Shown here: positions 16,939 through 24,572 of the stretch, in pieces | Layout: every line of letters starts with the position of its first letter | How positions within the stretch are numbered: position 1 is the stretch's first letter | Assembly: GCA_021325655.1 (NCBI GenBank) | Contig: JAJPGT010000062.1 | Coordinates: 1-36,349 of the forward strand | Source of the DNA: Pseudomonadota bacterium | Lineage (GTDB): Bacteria > Chloroflexota > UBA6077 > JAJPGT01 | DNA: 36,349 nucleotides | Reading direction: 5' to 3' | The notes under the pieces: generated by a model | What the model was told of the DNA's origin: nothing | The model's database searches: none | Seen by the model: the letters and a program-made list of their open reading frames with translations, nothing else | Translations under genes and position numbers: made by a program

Positions 16939-18054
16939 TCACTCATCCTGGTGCTGGAGCGAGCCGAACAGACCGTGCTGCTCGTGGACGATCCCCGCAG
17001 TGAAGAACAGGGTATGCGGATCGCCGGCCTGGCCACCGTTGCCGAACCGCAGCGCCCACAGGCCGGGGATGGCGATCGGGTTCCCCTCGCGATCGCGCAG
17101 CGTCCCGAGGAAAGCGCCGCTGGTTGGGTCGAAGGCGTTGATCCGGCCGTCACCGAAGTTACCCACCAGCAGATCGCCGCTGAACTTCCCGAAGTCCGCC
17201 GGGGCCAGGGCTAGCCCCCAGGGCGAATTGAGCGGGCCGTGCGAGGTGAAGCGGCGGACGAGATTGCCATTGGTGTCGAACACGTCGATGAACCCGTGGC
17301 CCGAACCGGGCACGTCGTCGTGCTTGTCCGCGTCCTGCACGGCATAGGTGACGAAGAGCTGGCCGCCAATGTTGGCAATGTTGAACGGCGCATAGCCGGC
17401 CGGGAGCGCCGGGTCATGGAAGCTCCCGGCCAGGGTGGCCGGGGTGAAGTGGGCATCGAACACGTCCACGGTGCCAGCGTGGAAGTTGGCGGCGAACAGG
17501 AAGTTGCCCCTGGCGTTGCTGCCCAGCGCCAGCCCCTTGTAGACCGCGCCCGAGGCGGAGTTGTCCACGGCCAGCACCGCCATGGTGGGGTTGACCGCCG
17601 GATTCCAGCCGGAGATCGTGCCGTCTTCCGTGGCGAAGATGAACTGGCTGGGGCCCGACGTCCCGCCCTGCATCACGACGAAGTCAGAGGTAGGGTTGAA
17701 GACGTTGCCCGTCGGCGCGGCCGTCCCGCTGCTGCCGGCCGGGGGCGGGACGGTGACGACCAGCGACGACGGGGTGCCGTGGCCGTCGTAGATGGTAGCC
17801 AGCCCGGTCCCGTTGTCCGAGACCCAGAAGGGGCCGGTTGGACTGGCGGACAGACCCCAGGGATTGACCAGGTGCGGGTCGGTGACCCGCGCGACCCCGG
17901 GCAGGTCCGAGACCAGGCTCGTCCGCTGATAGGAGTTGCTCGACGAAGAGGCGGCCTGGACCGCCCCGCCCTGCAGCAGCGTCTGCACCAGCAGCGTTGC
18001 GCCAAGAGCCGGGGCGAGCATCGGTCGCCGCGCCAGTTCAGTCGGGATGCGCAT
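16939..18054 (-). CDS. Secreted TIGR03118-family protein (beta-propeller-like)
   Basis: A signal peptide (basic start, hydrophobic residues about 15-33, Ala-rich cleavage region ending VQA) leads into a 335-residue domain with the TIGR03118 hallmarks: LVSDLPGVARVTDPHLVNPWGLS near the start, FWVSDNGTGLATIYDG, a GTISGWNP segment, and the late LNSPWGLALAPADFG and LLVGNFGDGRINAFD. This family is predicted to be an NHL-like beta-propeller found in secreted proteins; no enzymatic function is established. The usual PEP-CTERM sorting tail is absent. ATG 18054 has AGGAGG 7 nt upstream. It is likely monocistronic, with a hairpin downstream. Confidence 0.88.
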   Translation of the reverse strand: MRIPTELARRPMLAPALGATLLVQTLLQGGAVQAASSSSNSYQRTSLVSDLPGVARVTDPHLVNPWGLSASPTGPFWVSDNGTGLATIYDGHGTPSSLVVTVPPPAGSSGTAAPTGNVFNPTSDFVVMQGGTSGPSQFIFATEDGTISGWNPAVNPTMAVLAVDNSASGAVYKGLALGSNARGNFLFAANFHAGTVDVFDAHFTPATLAGSFHDPALPAGYAPFNIANIGGQLFVTYAVQDADKHDDVPGSGHGFIDVFDTNGNLVRRFTSHGPLNSPWGLALAPADFGKFSGDLLVGNFGDGRINAFDPTSGAFLGTLRDREGNPIAIPGLWALRFGNGGQAGDPHTLFFTAGIVHEQHGLFGSLQHQDE

Positions 18055-18304
18055 GGATAATCCTCCTCAGGGAGCTGTGAGACTTGCCGAACCTGCTGCC
18101 CGATGATCCAGCCCCGAACCGCGAGGCGCCGCTTCGTGGCCCTACCCCTCCGACGCTCCATTGCCTCCTTCCCCGCCCGATTGCTCCTCGGTGTACTCCG
18201 GTTCCCCCGGCTCCGGATGTACGGCCGTGCCACGCTCCACGGATTCACCCGGTGCGGCCATTCCATCCACCGCCCTCACCGCTGTGGGCAGCGGCATTGA
18301 CCGC

Positions 18305-18892
18305 TCATCCATCGGCCGGCAGGCTGGCATCGCGGCAGAGCGGGCAGAGCCCCTCCACGCCGTCCAGCATGCCGGTGAAAGCGACGTGCGCGGTGGTCAG
18401 GCGTCCACAACGGGTCTGGCCGCTGTTGCCCAGGCGCAGGTGCAGCACCGAGGACCCGGCGCGCACCAGCTCCCAGCCCGCGGGCGAGGTGCGCGCAGGC
18501 CGGACCGTGTCGCCGCGGGCGGCCTGGCGCGGGGCTGGCACCGCCGAGGTGGCAGGGGCTGCGCCACTGGCCGACCGCCGGCGACGGAGCACGAGCAGGA
18601 GCGAATGCGACGATGGGGGAGTATCACGGGACTGTGGCCGCTTCGGGTCCTCGCCGAACAGGGGTCGGGGCCAGCGTTCCGCCCCGTAGATCTCCCAGCC
18701 ATCCGCCAGGGCCTGCCGGAGCTGGGTCAGCAGCGCCGGACACGCGATGCGGACCTGCTCGTCCGTTTGAATCAGCAGCCTAGCCGGGATCACTACCTGC
18801 TGGTAGCTCCACCGACGAGTGAGCAACAGGGGGCTCCAGATGGCGGTCGGCGGTCGGTCGTCTGGGTGAGTCGTGCTCTGCGTGCTGGGCAT
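18305..18892 (-). CDS. Hypothetical protein with C-terminal CPLC Zn-ribbon-like motif
   Basis: No named family is recognised. Third codon positions are GC-biased as in neighbouring real genes, which supports coding. Residues about 25-80 look like a folded alpha/beta segment; residues about 85-130 are basic and disordered; the last 45 residues have a TRCGRLTTAHV...LCPLCRD pattern, a Cys followed about 25 residues later by a CxxC, which may bind one zinc with His help. ATG 18892 has GGGGGA about 8 nt upstream. A perfect 7-bp palindrome (18951-18968) lies about 60 nt before the start. Function is unknown. The 250 nt between this gene and the 18054 start hold nothing I can identify apart from the upstream region of that gene. 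Confidence 0.62.
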   Translation of the reverse strand: MPSTQSTTHPDDRPPTAIWSPLLLTRRWSYQQVVIPARLLIQTDEQVRIACPALLTQLRQALADGWEIYGAERWPRPLFGEDPKRPQSRDTPPSSHSLLLVLRRRRSASGAAPATSAVPAPRQAARGDTVRPARTSPAGWELVRAGSSVLHLRLGNSGQTRCGRLTTAHVAFTGMLDGVEGLCPLCRDASLPADG

Positions 18893-18950
18893 CGATCTGT
18901 TCCCCCGTCGCGCGTTCAGGTCCTGGCTCTTGCAAGCCTGCGCGATCGCC

Positions 18951-18968
18951 GTGACAGCTCTCTGTCAC
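18951..18968. promoter_or_regulatory. GTGACAG palindrome, possible operator
   Basis: GTGACAG (18951-18957) and CTGTCAC (18962-18968) are perfect 7-bp arms with a 4-nt spacer. The site lies 59 nt upstream of the gene starting at 18892 and about 140 nt upstream of the RNA candidate at 19111. The regulator is not identifiable. Confidence 0.4.
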
Positions 18969-19110
18969 AGCCGACGACCCGGCGCGCAAGCGGGGCAGAG
19001 GCCGTCGGGGGCGGTGCACGACGGCTGCCACTCGCAGCCGTGGGGGGTCGTGATGGAGCCGTAATGCTGGGACTGCTCTGGCCCGGCTCGGCCTCTGGTA
19101 CTCTATGATT

Positions 19111-19257
19111 GGCCCGAGCGATCAGGGCCGGCCCCAGGGAGAACGCGGAGCGCGTTCGTCAGCAGCCGTCCGGGTGCCACACCGCCTTCCCGGCCGCTGA
19201 TGGGTAGCGCCCACCCGGCTCACTTGCGCGGTCGGGCTACGTCCCTCGGGCCTTTTT
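19111..19257 (+). ncRNA. Candidate structured RNA with three-way junction and U tract
   Basis: An 8-bp closing helix (19111-19118 with 19245-19252) encloses two helices. One pairs ATCAG-GGCCGG (19121-19131) with CCGGCC-g-CTGAT (19190-19201, one bulged G) and contains a perfect GAACGCG/CGCGTTC hairpin (19141-19157). The other pairs GTAGC (19204-19208) with GCTAC (19236-19240). Five T residues follow the closing helix (19253-19257), which supports the plus strand and intrinsic termination. A TATGAT lies at 19104-19109, but it has no -35 and is too close to the 5' arm to be a sure promoter. It matches no riboswitch, T-box, SRP, 6S or RNase P consensus known to me. It may be a small RNA or an attenuator for the methyltransferase. 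Confidence 0.45.
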
Positions 19258-19284
19258 GTCATGTCCCCGCCCCGCGGGGAAGCC

Positions 19285-20109
19285 GTGCCACGCCGACAGT
19301 TCGTCAACCGCCTGAACGATCTTTCCCCAAGAGAATGGATCAAGTTTCAGAAGAGCTGGTTTGTGCTCAACCCGCCACGCCGCGACGCAGGGGTGCTCAC
19401 CCACCCGGGCAAATTCCCCGAGGCGCTCGCCGAGCAGTTCATTACCTTTTTCACCAAGCGCGGGCAGCGGGTGCTGGACCCAATGGCAGGCACGGGGAGC
19501 ACCCTCTTCGCCGCGCTCGCCACCGGGCGCGAGGCGGTGGGGGTGGAGCTGAACCCCGCCTTCGCCGCCATTGCCCAGGAGCGACTGGCCCGGCTTGCGG
19601 CCGAGCTTGGTGAATCCTCCCCGCCCTGGCGGCTGCTGTGCGCCGACGCGCGTGCGCTCCTGGACCTCGACCTTCCCCAGGCCGATTATTGCCTGACCAG
19701 CCCCCCATACTGGGACATGCTGCGCCGCAAGGGGTTCGAAGGCCAGCGCGAGCGGCGGGCGCGAGGCCTGCCACTGGCATACTCCGACGACGCGGCCGAC
19801 CTCGGCAACATTGCGGACTACGACCGCTTCGTCCAGGAGGTGGGCGCGATCTTCGACCAGGTCCACGCCCTGCTCCGGCCAGGCGCATACCTCACGGTGG
19901 TGGTGAAAAACGTCAAGAAGGGCAACCGGATGTATCCGCTGGCGTGGGACCTGGCGCGGCGCCTCGGCGAGCGCTTCACCCTCAAGGACGAGCGGATCTG
20001 GCTGCAGGATGACCAGCGGCTCGCCCCGTACGGCATGTTCCACGCATGGGTGAGCAACACCCACCACCACTACTGCCTGAACTTCCGGAAGGAACGCGAA
20101 CGGGTGTGA
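19285..20109 (+). CDS. Orphan DNA methyltransferase (N4/N6 amino type)
   Basis: It is an S-adenosylmethionine-dependent DNA methylase. Motif I DPMAGTGST (residues 65-73) precedes the catalytic motif IV TSPPYWD (138-144). The Ser at the first position of SPPY favours N4-cytosine, though N6-adenine is possible. An upstream HPGKFPEALAEQFI segment is the motif X region. GTG 19285 is chosen because GGGGA precedes it and it begins at the conserved-looking RQFVNRLNDLSP region. ATG 19261 sits directly behind the U tract of the structured RNA with no ribosome binding site and would add 8 residues. No restriction endonuclease gene is nearby, so it is likely a solitary methylase with an epigenetic or protective role. 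It may be controlled by the structured region upstream. Confidence 0.85.
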   Translation: MPRRQFVNRLNDLSPREWIKFQKSWFVLNPPRRDAGVLTHPGKFPEALAEQFITFFTKRGQRVLDPMAGTGSTLFAALATGREAVGVELNPAFAAIAQERLARLAAELGESSPPWRLLCADARALLDLDLPQADYCLTSPPYWDMLRRKGFEGQRERRARGLPLAYSDDAADLGNIADYDRFVQEVGAIFDQVHALLRPGAYLTVVVKNVKKGNRMYPLAWDLARRLGERFTLKDERIWLQDDQRLAPYGMFHAWVSNTHHHYCLNFRKERERV

Positions 20110-20145
20110 GCGAGCGGCCCGCGGCGAGAAGAGGAAAGGGAAAGG

Positions 20146-20218
20146 CGCGCCCTGAGGGACTCGAACCCCCGACCCCGTGGTCCGAAGCCACGTGCTCTCT
20201 CCGCTGAGCTAAGGGCGC
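20146..20218 (-). tRNA. tRNA-Arg (anticodon UCG)
   Basis: A complete cloverleaf of 73 nt is visible: acceptor GCGCCCT/AGGGCGC, a D arm with GCTCAGC, anticodon stem CGTGG/CCACG with loop CTTCGGA (anticodon UCG, decoding CGA), and a T arm with TTCGAGT. The 3' CCA is not encoded. It lies 65 nt downstream of tRNA-His on the same strand and is probably processed from the same transcript. Confidence 0.95.
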
Positions 20219-20283
20219 CTGCCGCGCATCTCTGCCAACAGTACAAGTGACCACGCAGCCAGCGTGGTCACCAGGCAGATGGG

Positions 20284-20498
<215 letters not shown>

Positions 20499-20540
20499 TA
20501 GGATCGCAAGCGGCGCGGCAGCGCGCAATGGGAGGGCTCG

Positions 20541-21605
20541 ATGCAAGCAGCGGTGTGGTACGGGAAGCGCGATATCCGCATTGAGCAGCGGCCGGACCCG
20601 ACTGGCCCGGGGCCGGGGGAGGCGATTGTCGAGGTGGCCCTGGCTGGAATCTGTGGAACAGACCTGCACGAGTACACCGACGGCCCGCAGTACATCCCGG
20701 TGGAGCCGAACCCGGTGACCGGGCAGAGTGCGCCGCTAACGCTCGGGCACGAGATCGCCGGGACTGTGGTGGCTGCCGGCGAGAGGGTGACCCGGGCGAG
20801 GCCAGGTGATCGGGTGGCCATTTTTGCGATCCAGGGCTGCGGGCAGTGCCGCATGTGCCGCCGCGGGGTTCCAGCGCTGTGCACCACGCTGGTCGTGACC
20901 GGGCTGCACACGGGTGACGGGGGGCTGTCGCGCTACGTCCGGGTGAAGGACGCCCAGCTTTACCTGCTGCCAGATCACCTCTCATTCACTCAGGGCGCAC
21001 TGGTGGAGCCAGCAGCCTGCGCGGTGCGTGCCGTCCACCTCGGCCAGGTCCAGCCCGGGGACGTGGTGCTGGTCACCGGCGCCGGGCCGATCGGCCAGCT
21101 CACCGCCATGGCGGCGCTGGCGGCCGGGGCCCGCGAGGTCTACATCTCGGAGGTCGTACCGGCCCGGCGAGAGCTAGCCGAGCGCGCGGTGCGCCCGACC
21201 GCGGTGCTCGACCCGACCCGCACCAATGTTCCCGAGGCGCTACGGGAGGCGACGGAGGGCTGGGGCGCGGATGTGGTGTTCGAGTGCAGCGCCAACCCGC
21301 GCGCCTTCGCCGATGCGCTGGCGGCGACCCGTAAGGGTGGAACCATGGTGCAGTTCGGCGTGTTCACCCAGCAGGTTCAGCTCCACCCGGCCGACCTGAC
21401 GAACTACGAGCGCCGAATCCAGGGCAACCTCGCCTACGCCCCGCCGGATTTCGACCGCACCCTCGAGCTGATGGCCACCGGCAAGCTCCCAGCGGAGCGA
21501 ATCGTCACTGCCGAGATCCCGCTGGAGGACGTGGTGGAGCTCGGCTTCGACGAACTGATCCGGCCCGATACGCGGCACGCGAAGATCCACATCCGCCCGG
21601 CCTGA
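20541..21605 (+). CDS. Zinc-dependent alcohol dehydrogenase, 2,3-butanediol dehydrogenase type
   Basis: This 354-residue medium-chain dehydrogenase oxidises a secondary alcohol or polyol with NAD(P). Catalytic zinc ligands are Cys38 in GICGTD and the HE pair at 70-71 in LGHEIAG; structural zinc is bound by Cys100, 103, 106 and 114 (GCGQCRMC...LC). The Rossmann motif GAGPIG is near residue 176. The insert HEYTDGPQYIPVEPNPVTG between the catalytic Cys and GHE is characteristic of (R,R)-butanediol/acetoin dehydrogenases and separates it from threonine or sorbitol dehydrogenases. ATG 20541 follows GGGAGG by 6 nt. It stands alone, with a hairpin downstream. Substrate preference is inferred from the insert. 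Confidence 0.88.
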   Translation: MQAAVWYGKRDIRIEQRPDPTGPGPGEAIVEVALAGICGTDLHEYTDGPQYIPVEPNPVTGQSAPLTLGHEIAGTVVAAGERVTRARPGDRVAIFAIQGCGQCRMCRRGVPALCTTLVVTGLHTGDGGLSRYVRVKDAQLYLLPDHLSFTQGALVEPAACAVRAVHLGQVQPGDVVLVTGAGPIGQLTAMAALAAGAREVYISEVVPARRELAERAVRPTAVLDPTRTNVPEALREATEGWGADVVFECSANPRAFADALAATRKGGTMVQFGVFTQQVQLHPADLTNYERRIQGNLAYAPPDFDRTLELMATGKLPAERIVTAEIPLEDVVELGFDELIRPDTRHAKIHIRPA

Positions 21606-21634
21606 GCCGCGGTGGCGCCCGGAATCTCCTGGCA

Positions 21635-21670
21635 CAGGGCGGCAGGGCCCCGCGGCCTCCGGCCGCCCTG
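21635..21670. terminator. Hairpin between convergent genes
   Basis: CAGGGCGGC (21635-21643) pairs with GCCGCCCTG (21662-21670). It sits 30 nt after the dehydrogenase stop and 29 nt from the stop of the convergent cyclase-family gene, so it could end both. There is no U tract. Confidence 0.45.
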
Positions 21671-21698
21671 GCCTCCGGGTGGAGCGGTGGCGCGCGGC

Positions 21699-22640
21699 TC
21701 AGAAGACGGCGATCGGGTTGACCGGCGAGCCGGTGCCTCCCACCAGGCGGAGCGGCGCGACCACGATCAGGAACGCCCAGCGCCCCTCCGCCTCGCACGC
21801 CTCCACCAGGTCTTCGAACTGGAGGCTGTCCAGGAATGGCATCCCCATCGCGTTCATCCCCAGCGTGTGGATCGGGTAGGCGACGGCCTCGACCGGGCTG
21901 GGGATGGCATCGCCATCGCCGTCGGCGCCGAACGCCGCCACACGCCGGGCGTGCAGCCAGAGCATCGCGCTGGGGTGCAGCCCGGCTTTGGCCTCGGCGG
22001 CGTTCCAGGCGCCCAGCTCCAGGCGGCGGCGATGGTGCCCGGTGCGCAGCAACAGGATATCCCCCTCCCCCAGCCGCACACCCTGCGCCGCCTCCGCCGC
22101 GTCCAGCTCGTCGGGGAGCACTGCTGTCCCCGGGTCCAGCCAGCGCACCCCGCGCAGGCGGGGGATGTCGAGCAGCACGCCACGGCCGACGATCCCGGAC
22201 GCCAGCACGTCCATCCCCTCGCGCGCTGCTCCGCGTGACGTGATGCTGCTCGCCGGCACGCCGTTGTACAGTCGCCCACGGTAGATGCAGTGGCAGAGCG
22301 CGTCGATGTGGCTGTGCGCGTCGCCGTGCATCTCCATCCCGATAAAGTCGCAGGCGAAGCGAGGCTCCTCGGCTTCGCCCGCGTCGCCGAGGGTGGCCAT
22401 GAAGTGCTGGGCCGGTTTGGGGTTGTCCGGGCCGGCCACGGTGTTGATCGGGAGCGCCAGGGTCACCGTCCGGCCGGTGCGCACCGCCTGCGCGGCCGCG
22501 CGTGTCCGCTCGGGGGTGAGGTAGTTCAGCGTGCCGCGCTCGTCGTTGGGGCCCCAGCGGCCCCAGGTGCAGACGGACGCGAAGATCTGTTCAAACTCTT
22601 GGATCGATAGCCGCGGACTGCTCTGCATGGCATCGGCCAT
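21699..22640 (-). CDS. Cyclase-family metallohydrolase (kynurenine formamidase fold)
   Basis: The 313 residues match the PF04199 cyclase family, whose members hydrolyse amide or lactone bonds (for example N-formylkynurenine, isatin). The metal site is visible as HGDAHSHIDALCH, with His105, His109, Asp113 and His117. Other family marks are the WGPNDERGTLNYLTP region near residue 28 and the LLLRTGHH strand. The start ATG 22640 is chosen because AAGGAGG lies 10 nt upstream; the open frame extends to 22703 without a binding site. The large-family type with WGxxDExG is common in catabolic islands. A 6-bp inverted repeat (22689-22707) lies about 50 nt upstream. With the neighbouring permease and flavin monooxygenase it suggests opening of an amide or lactone ring; the substrate is unknown. 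Confidence 0.86.
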   Translation of the reverse strand: MADAMQSSPRLSIQEFEQIFASVCTWGRWGPNDERGTLNYLTPERTRAAAQAVRTGRTVTLALPINTVAGPDNPKPAQHFMATLGDAGEAEEPRFACDFIGMEMHGDAHSHIDALCHCIYRGRLYNGVPASSITSRGAAREGMDVLASGIVGRGVLLDIPRLRGVRWLDPGTAVLPDELDAAEAAQGVRLGEGDILLLRTGHHRRRLELGAWNAAEAKAGLHPSAMLWLHARRVAAFGADGDGDAIPSPVEAVAYPIHTLGMNAMGMPFLDSLQFEDLVEACEAEGRWAFLIVVAPLRLVGGTGSPVNPIAVF

Positions 22641-22688
22641 ATCCCTGGATCCTCCTTCCCTTATGCTGACCGGCAGCCGCGTTGGAGT

Positions 22689-22707
22689 GCAGGTACGGTT
22701 CACCTGC
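22689..22707. promoter_or_regulatory. GCAGGT palindrome upstream of the cyclase gene
   Basis: GCAGGT (22689-22694) and ACCTGC (22702-22707) are perfect inverted arms with a 7-nt spacer, 49 nt before the ATG at 22640. It could be an operator for the GntR-type regulator encoded nearby, but that link is a guess. Confidence 0.35.
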
Positions 22708-22784
22708 CTCGCTCAGGGTGCTCTCGACCCAGCGAGCCAGCAAGGTCGCACCGGCTCCGAGCGGCGATCCAGGCGTCGAACAGC

Positions 22785-22814
22785 AGGGCCGGGGGAGCTG
22801 TCTCCCCCGGCCCT
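22785..22814 (-). terminator. Strong 13-bp hairpin after the permease gene
   Basis: AGGGCCGGGGGAG (22785-22797) and CTCCCCCGGCCCT (22802-22814) form a perfect 13-bp stem with a CTGT loop, 9 nt beyond the permease stop at 22823. It probably ends that transcript and separates it from the cyclase gene. Confidence 0.62.
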
Positions 22815-22822
22815 CCGGGGCA

Positions 22823-24349
22823 TTAGCCGATGGCGGGATGCGCTCGGGTGGCGCGGGCCCGCGGATCGTCGTCTTCCCCAACCAGCTCGACGATCGCCAT
22901 CTCGTTGGCCATCCTATCCAGCTCCCGAGGCTTGCGCGCCCGGAGCCAGAGATAGAACACCAGCCCGATGGCGAACCAGATCACCGTGATCGGCAGGCCG
23001 AGCGTGAACGGATAGACGTTCGCGTTCTCCGGGCCGAACACGAGCTCCGGCACCAGCGCCGCGGCCAGCGGCGCCAGCATGACCAGCGTCCCAAGCACCG
23101 GGATGACCAGGTGAGGGAACGGGTTGAACTCGTCGCGGTACTGGAAGAAGTACAGGGCAAAACAGCTCACATTGGTCATGCAGTACACGATCATCAGCGC
23201 GATCGTGAACAGCAGCCCGAGCAGCCCGTAGCCGTTGAATGGGCCGAACAGGAACCCGAACAGCAGCGCGAAGCACGTCGAGAGGCCAGCTTGCAGGAAG
23301 ATCGCCCGATCGGGCGTCTGCCTGCTCGCATGCACGTGGTACAGCCACCTGGGGAACACCCCGGCCCGGCCGAGCGAGTAGTACACCCGAGTGGCCGCGT
23401 TCTGCCCGGCCACCGAGCAGGCGAAAGAGCTGTTGCCGATCGCGAACAGCACGAGCAGGGCGCCCAGGATTCCGAACGCGTTCTGCCCCATGGTGAAGTA
23501 GGGGTTGGTTGCGTTGCTGAAGTCGTCAGCGAACTGCTTCGGATCGCTGAATCCCCAGCCGGCCACAGTGGCGTAGCCCAGCACGCAGTAGAACAGCCCG
23601 ATGCCGAGCGTGGAGGCCATGATCGAGATAGTGAGCGAGCGACGGGCGTTGTGGCTCTCCTCGGCCAGTGGTACCCCGGCTTCGAAGCCGAGAAAGCTGA
23701 GGATGCCGTAGACCGTGGCGAAGAAGACCCCGCCCCAGCCGAGCGGGGACGAAGCCGGGCTGAACGAGATGACGGGCTGGTTGGCCCCGGCCCGGATGAT
23801 CCAGGCGAGCGCCAGGATCGACATCACCGCGATCTCCAGCGTCCCCAGGACCACCGTGGTGCGTGAGGACTGCCGGATGCCAGCGTACGACGTGAAGGTC
23901 AGGATGCCGACCATCAAGATCGCGATCAGCCACCAGGGGACGAAGACCCCGATCTCCGCGACCAGGAAGTCGGACAACACCTGGCCGAACAGCATCGCCA
24001 GTGCCGCCGGCACCAGCGGCTCGAACAGGAACCAGAGCCAGCTCGTGGTGAAGCCGACAAAGTGGCCGAGCGCCACCGAGTGGATCACGAAGTAGCCACC
24101 GGCGCTACGCACCTTGCGAACTACTTCCTTCAGGCAGAGCGCGGTGAGCAGACAGGCGATGGTGGCGAGGATCCAGGCCAGGGTGAGGGACCCGCCGCCT
24201 TTGGTTGCCATGTACTGCGCGCTGAAGATGACGCCCGCGGCGGGCGCCATGTGGGTAATCGACTGGAACAGTTGTCCTGCCAGGCCGATGGCCCCCTTAG
24301 CCAGGCTTGGCTGAGCAGCCGCCGGGACAGCCGCTGCTTCTCCGTGCAT
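22823..24349 (-). CDS. APC-superfamily amino acid/amine permease
   Basis: The 508 residues contain about 12 to 14 transmembrane helices. The N-terminal GAIGLAGQLFQSITHMAPAAG segment matches the conserved first helix of the APC superfamily, and LSFLGFEAGVPLAEESHNARRSLTIS is the consensus helix-6 FxGFE-x(4)EE-x(3)P-like signature. ATG 24349 is preceded by GGGGGAG. It imports an amino acid, amine or related compound in symport. Its neighbours are a cyclase-family hydrolase and a flavin-dependent monooxygenase on the same strand, so the substrate may be one they degrade. The 223-nt gap on the upstream side (24350-24572) has no gene that I can see. Confidence 0.9.
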   Translation of the reverse strand: MHGEAAAVPAAAQPSLAKGAIGLAGQLFQSITHMAPAAGVIFSAQYMATKGGGSLTLAWILATIACLLTALCLKEVVRKVRSAGGYFVIHSVALGHFVGFTTSWLWFLFEPLVPAALAMLFGQVLSDFLVAEIGVFVPWWLIAILMVGILTFTSYAGIRQSSRTTVVLGTLEIAVMSILALAWIIRAGANQPVISFSPASSPLGWGGVFFATVYGILSFLGFEAGVPLAEESHNARRSLTISIMASTLGIGLFYCVLGYATVAGWGFSDPKQFADDFSNATNPYFTMGQNAFGILGALLVLFAIGNSSFACSVAGQNAATRVYYSLGRAGVFPRWLYHVHASRQTPDRAIFLQAGLSTCFALLFGFLFGPFNGYGLLGLLFTIALMIVYCMTNVSCFALYFFQYRDEFNPFPHLVIPVLGTLVMLAPLAAALVPELVFGPENANVYPFTLGLPITVIWFAIGLVFYLWLRARKPRELDRMANEMAIVELVGEDDDPRARATRAHPAIG

Positions 24350-24572
24350 GTCTCCCCCTGCAGGTGGGTTTTCCCCATACCCGTTACGGCCCTACTGAGG
24401 CACTGCCTGCTGTTCAGCGCCTGCCCCGCGCAGCGGCTGGCCGCAGCTTCAACACTCCGCAGACCCGAATGGCGCTCTCACCTCCCTCCCACGCGAACCC
24501 GGCGCTTGGCCCCGACTTCCCCCGCCATCGAGTCGCCGGCTTCGCCTCCGAGGTTCCGATGTCGGAGTGGGC

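Noticed and set aside
19111..19257. T-box, SAM/SAH, cobalamin or 6S RNA identity for the structured RNA
   Set aside because: The T-box GGGUGGnACCGCG core, the cobalamin box and the SAM/SAH core sequences known to me are not present on the plus strand, and the two-branch junction does not give the long rod of 6S RNA.
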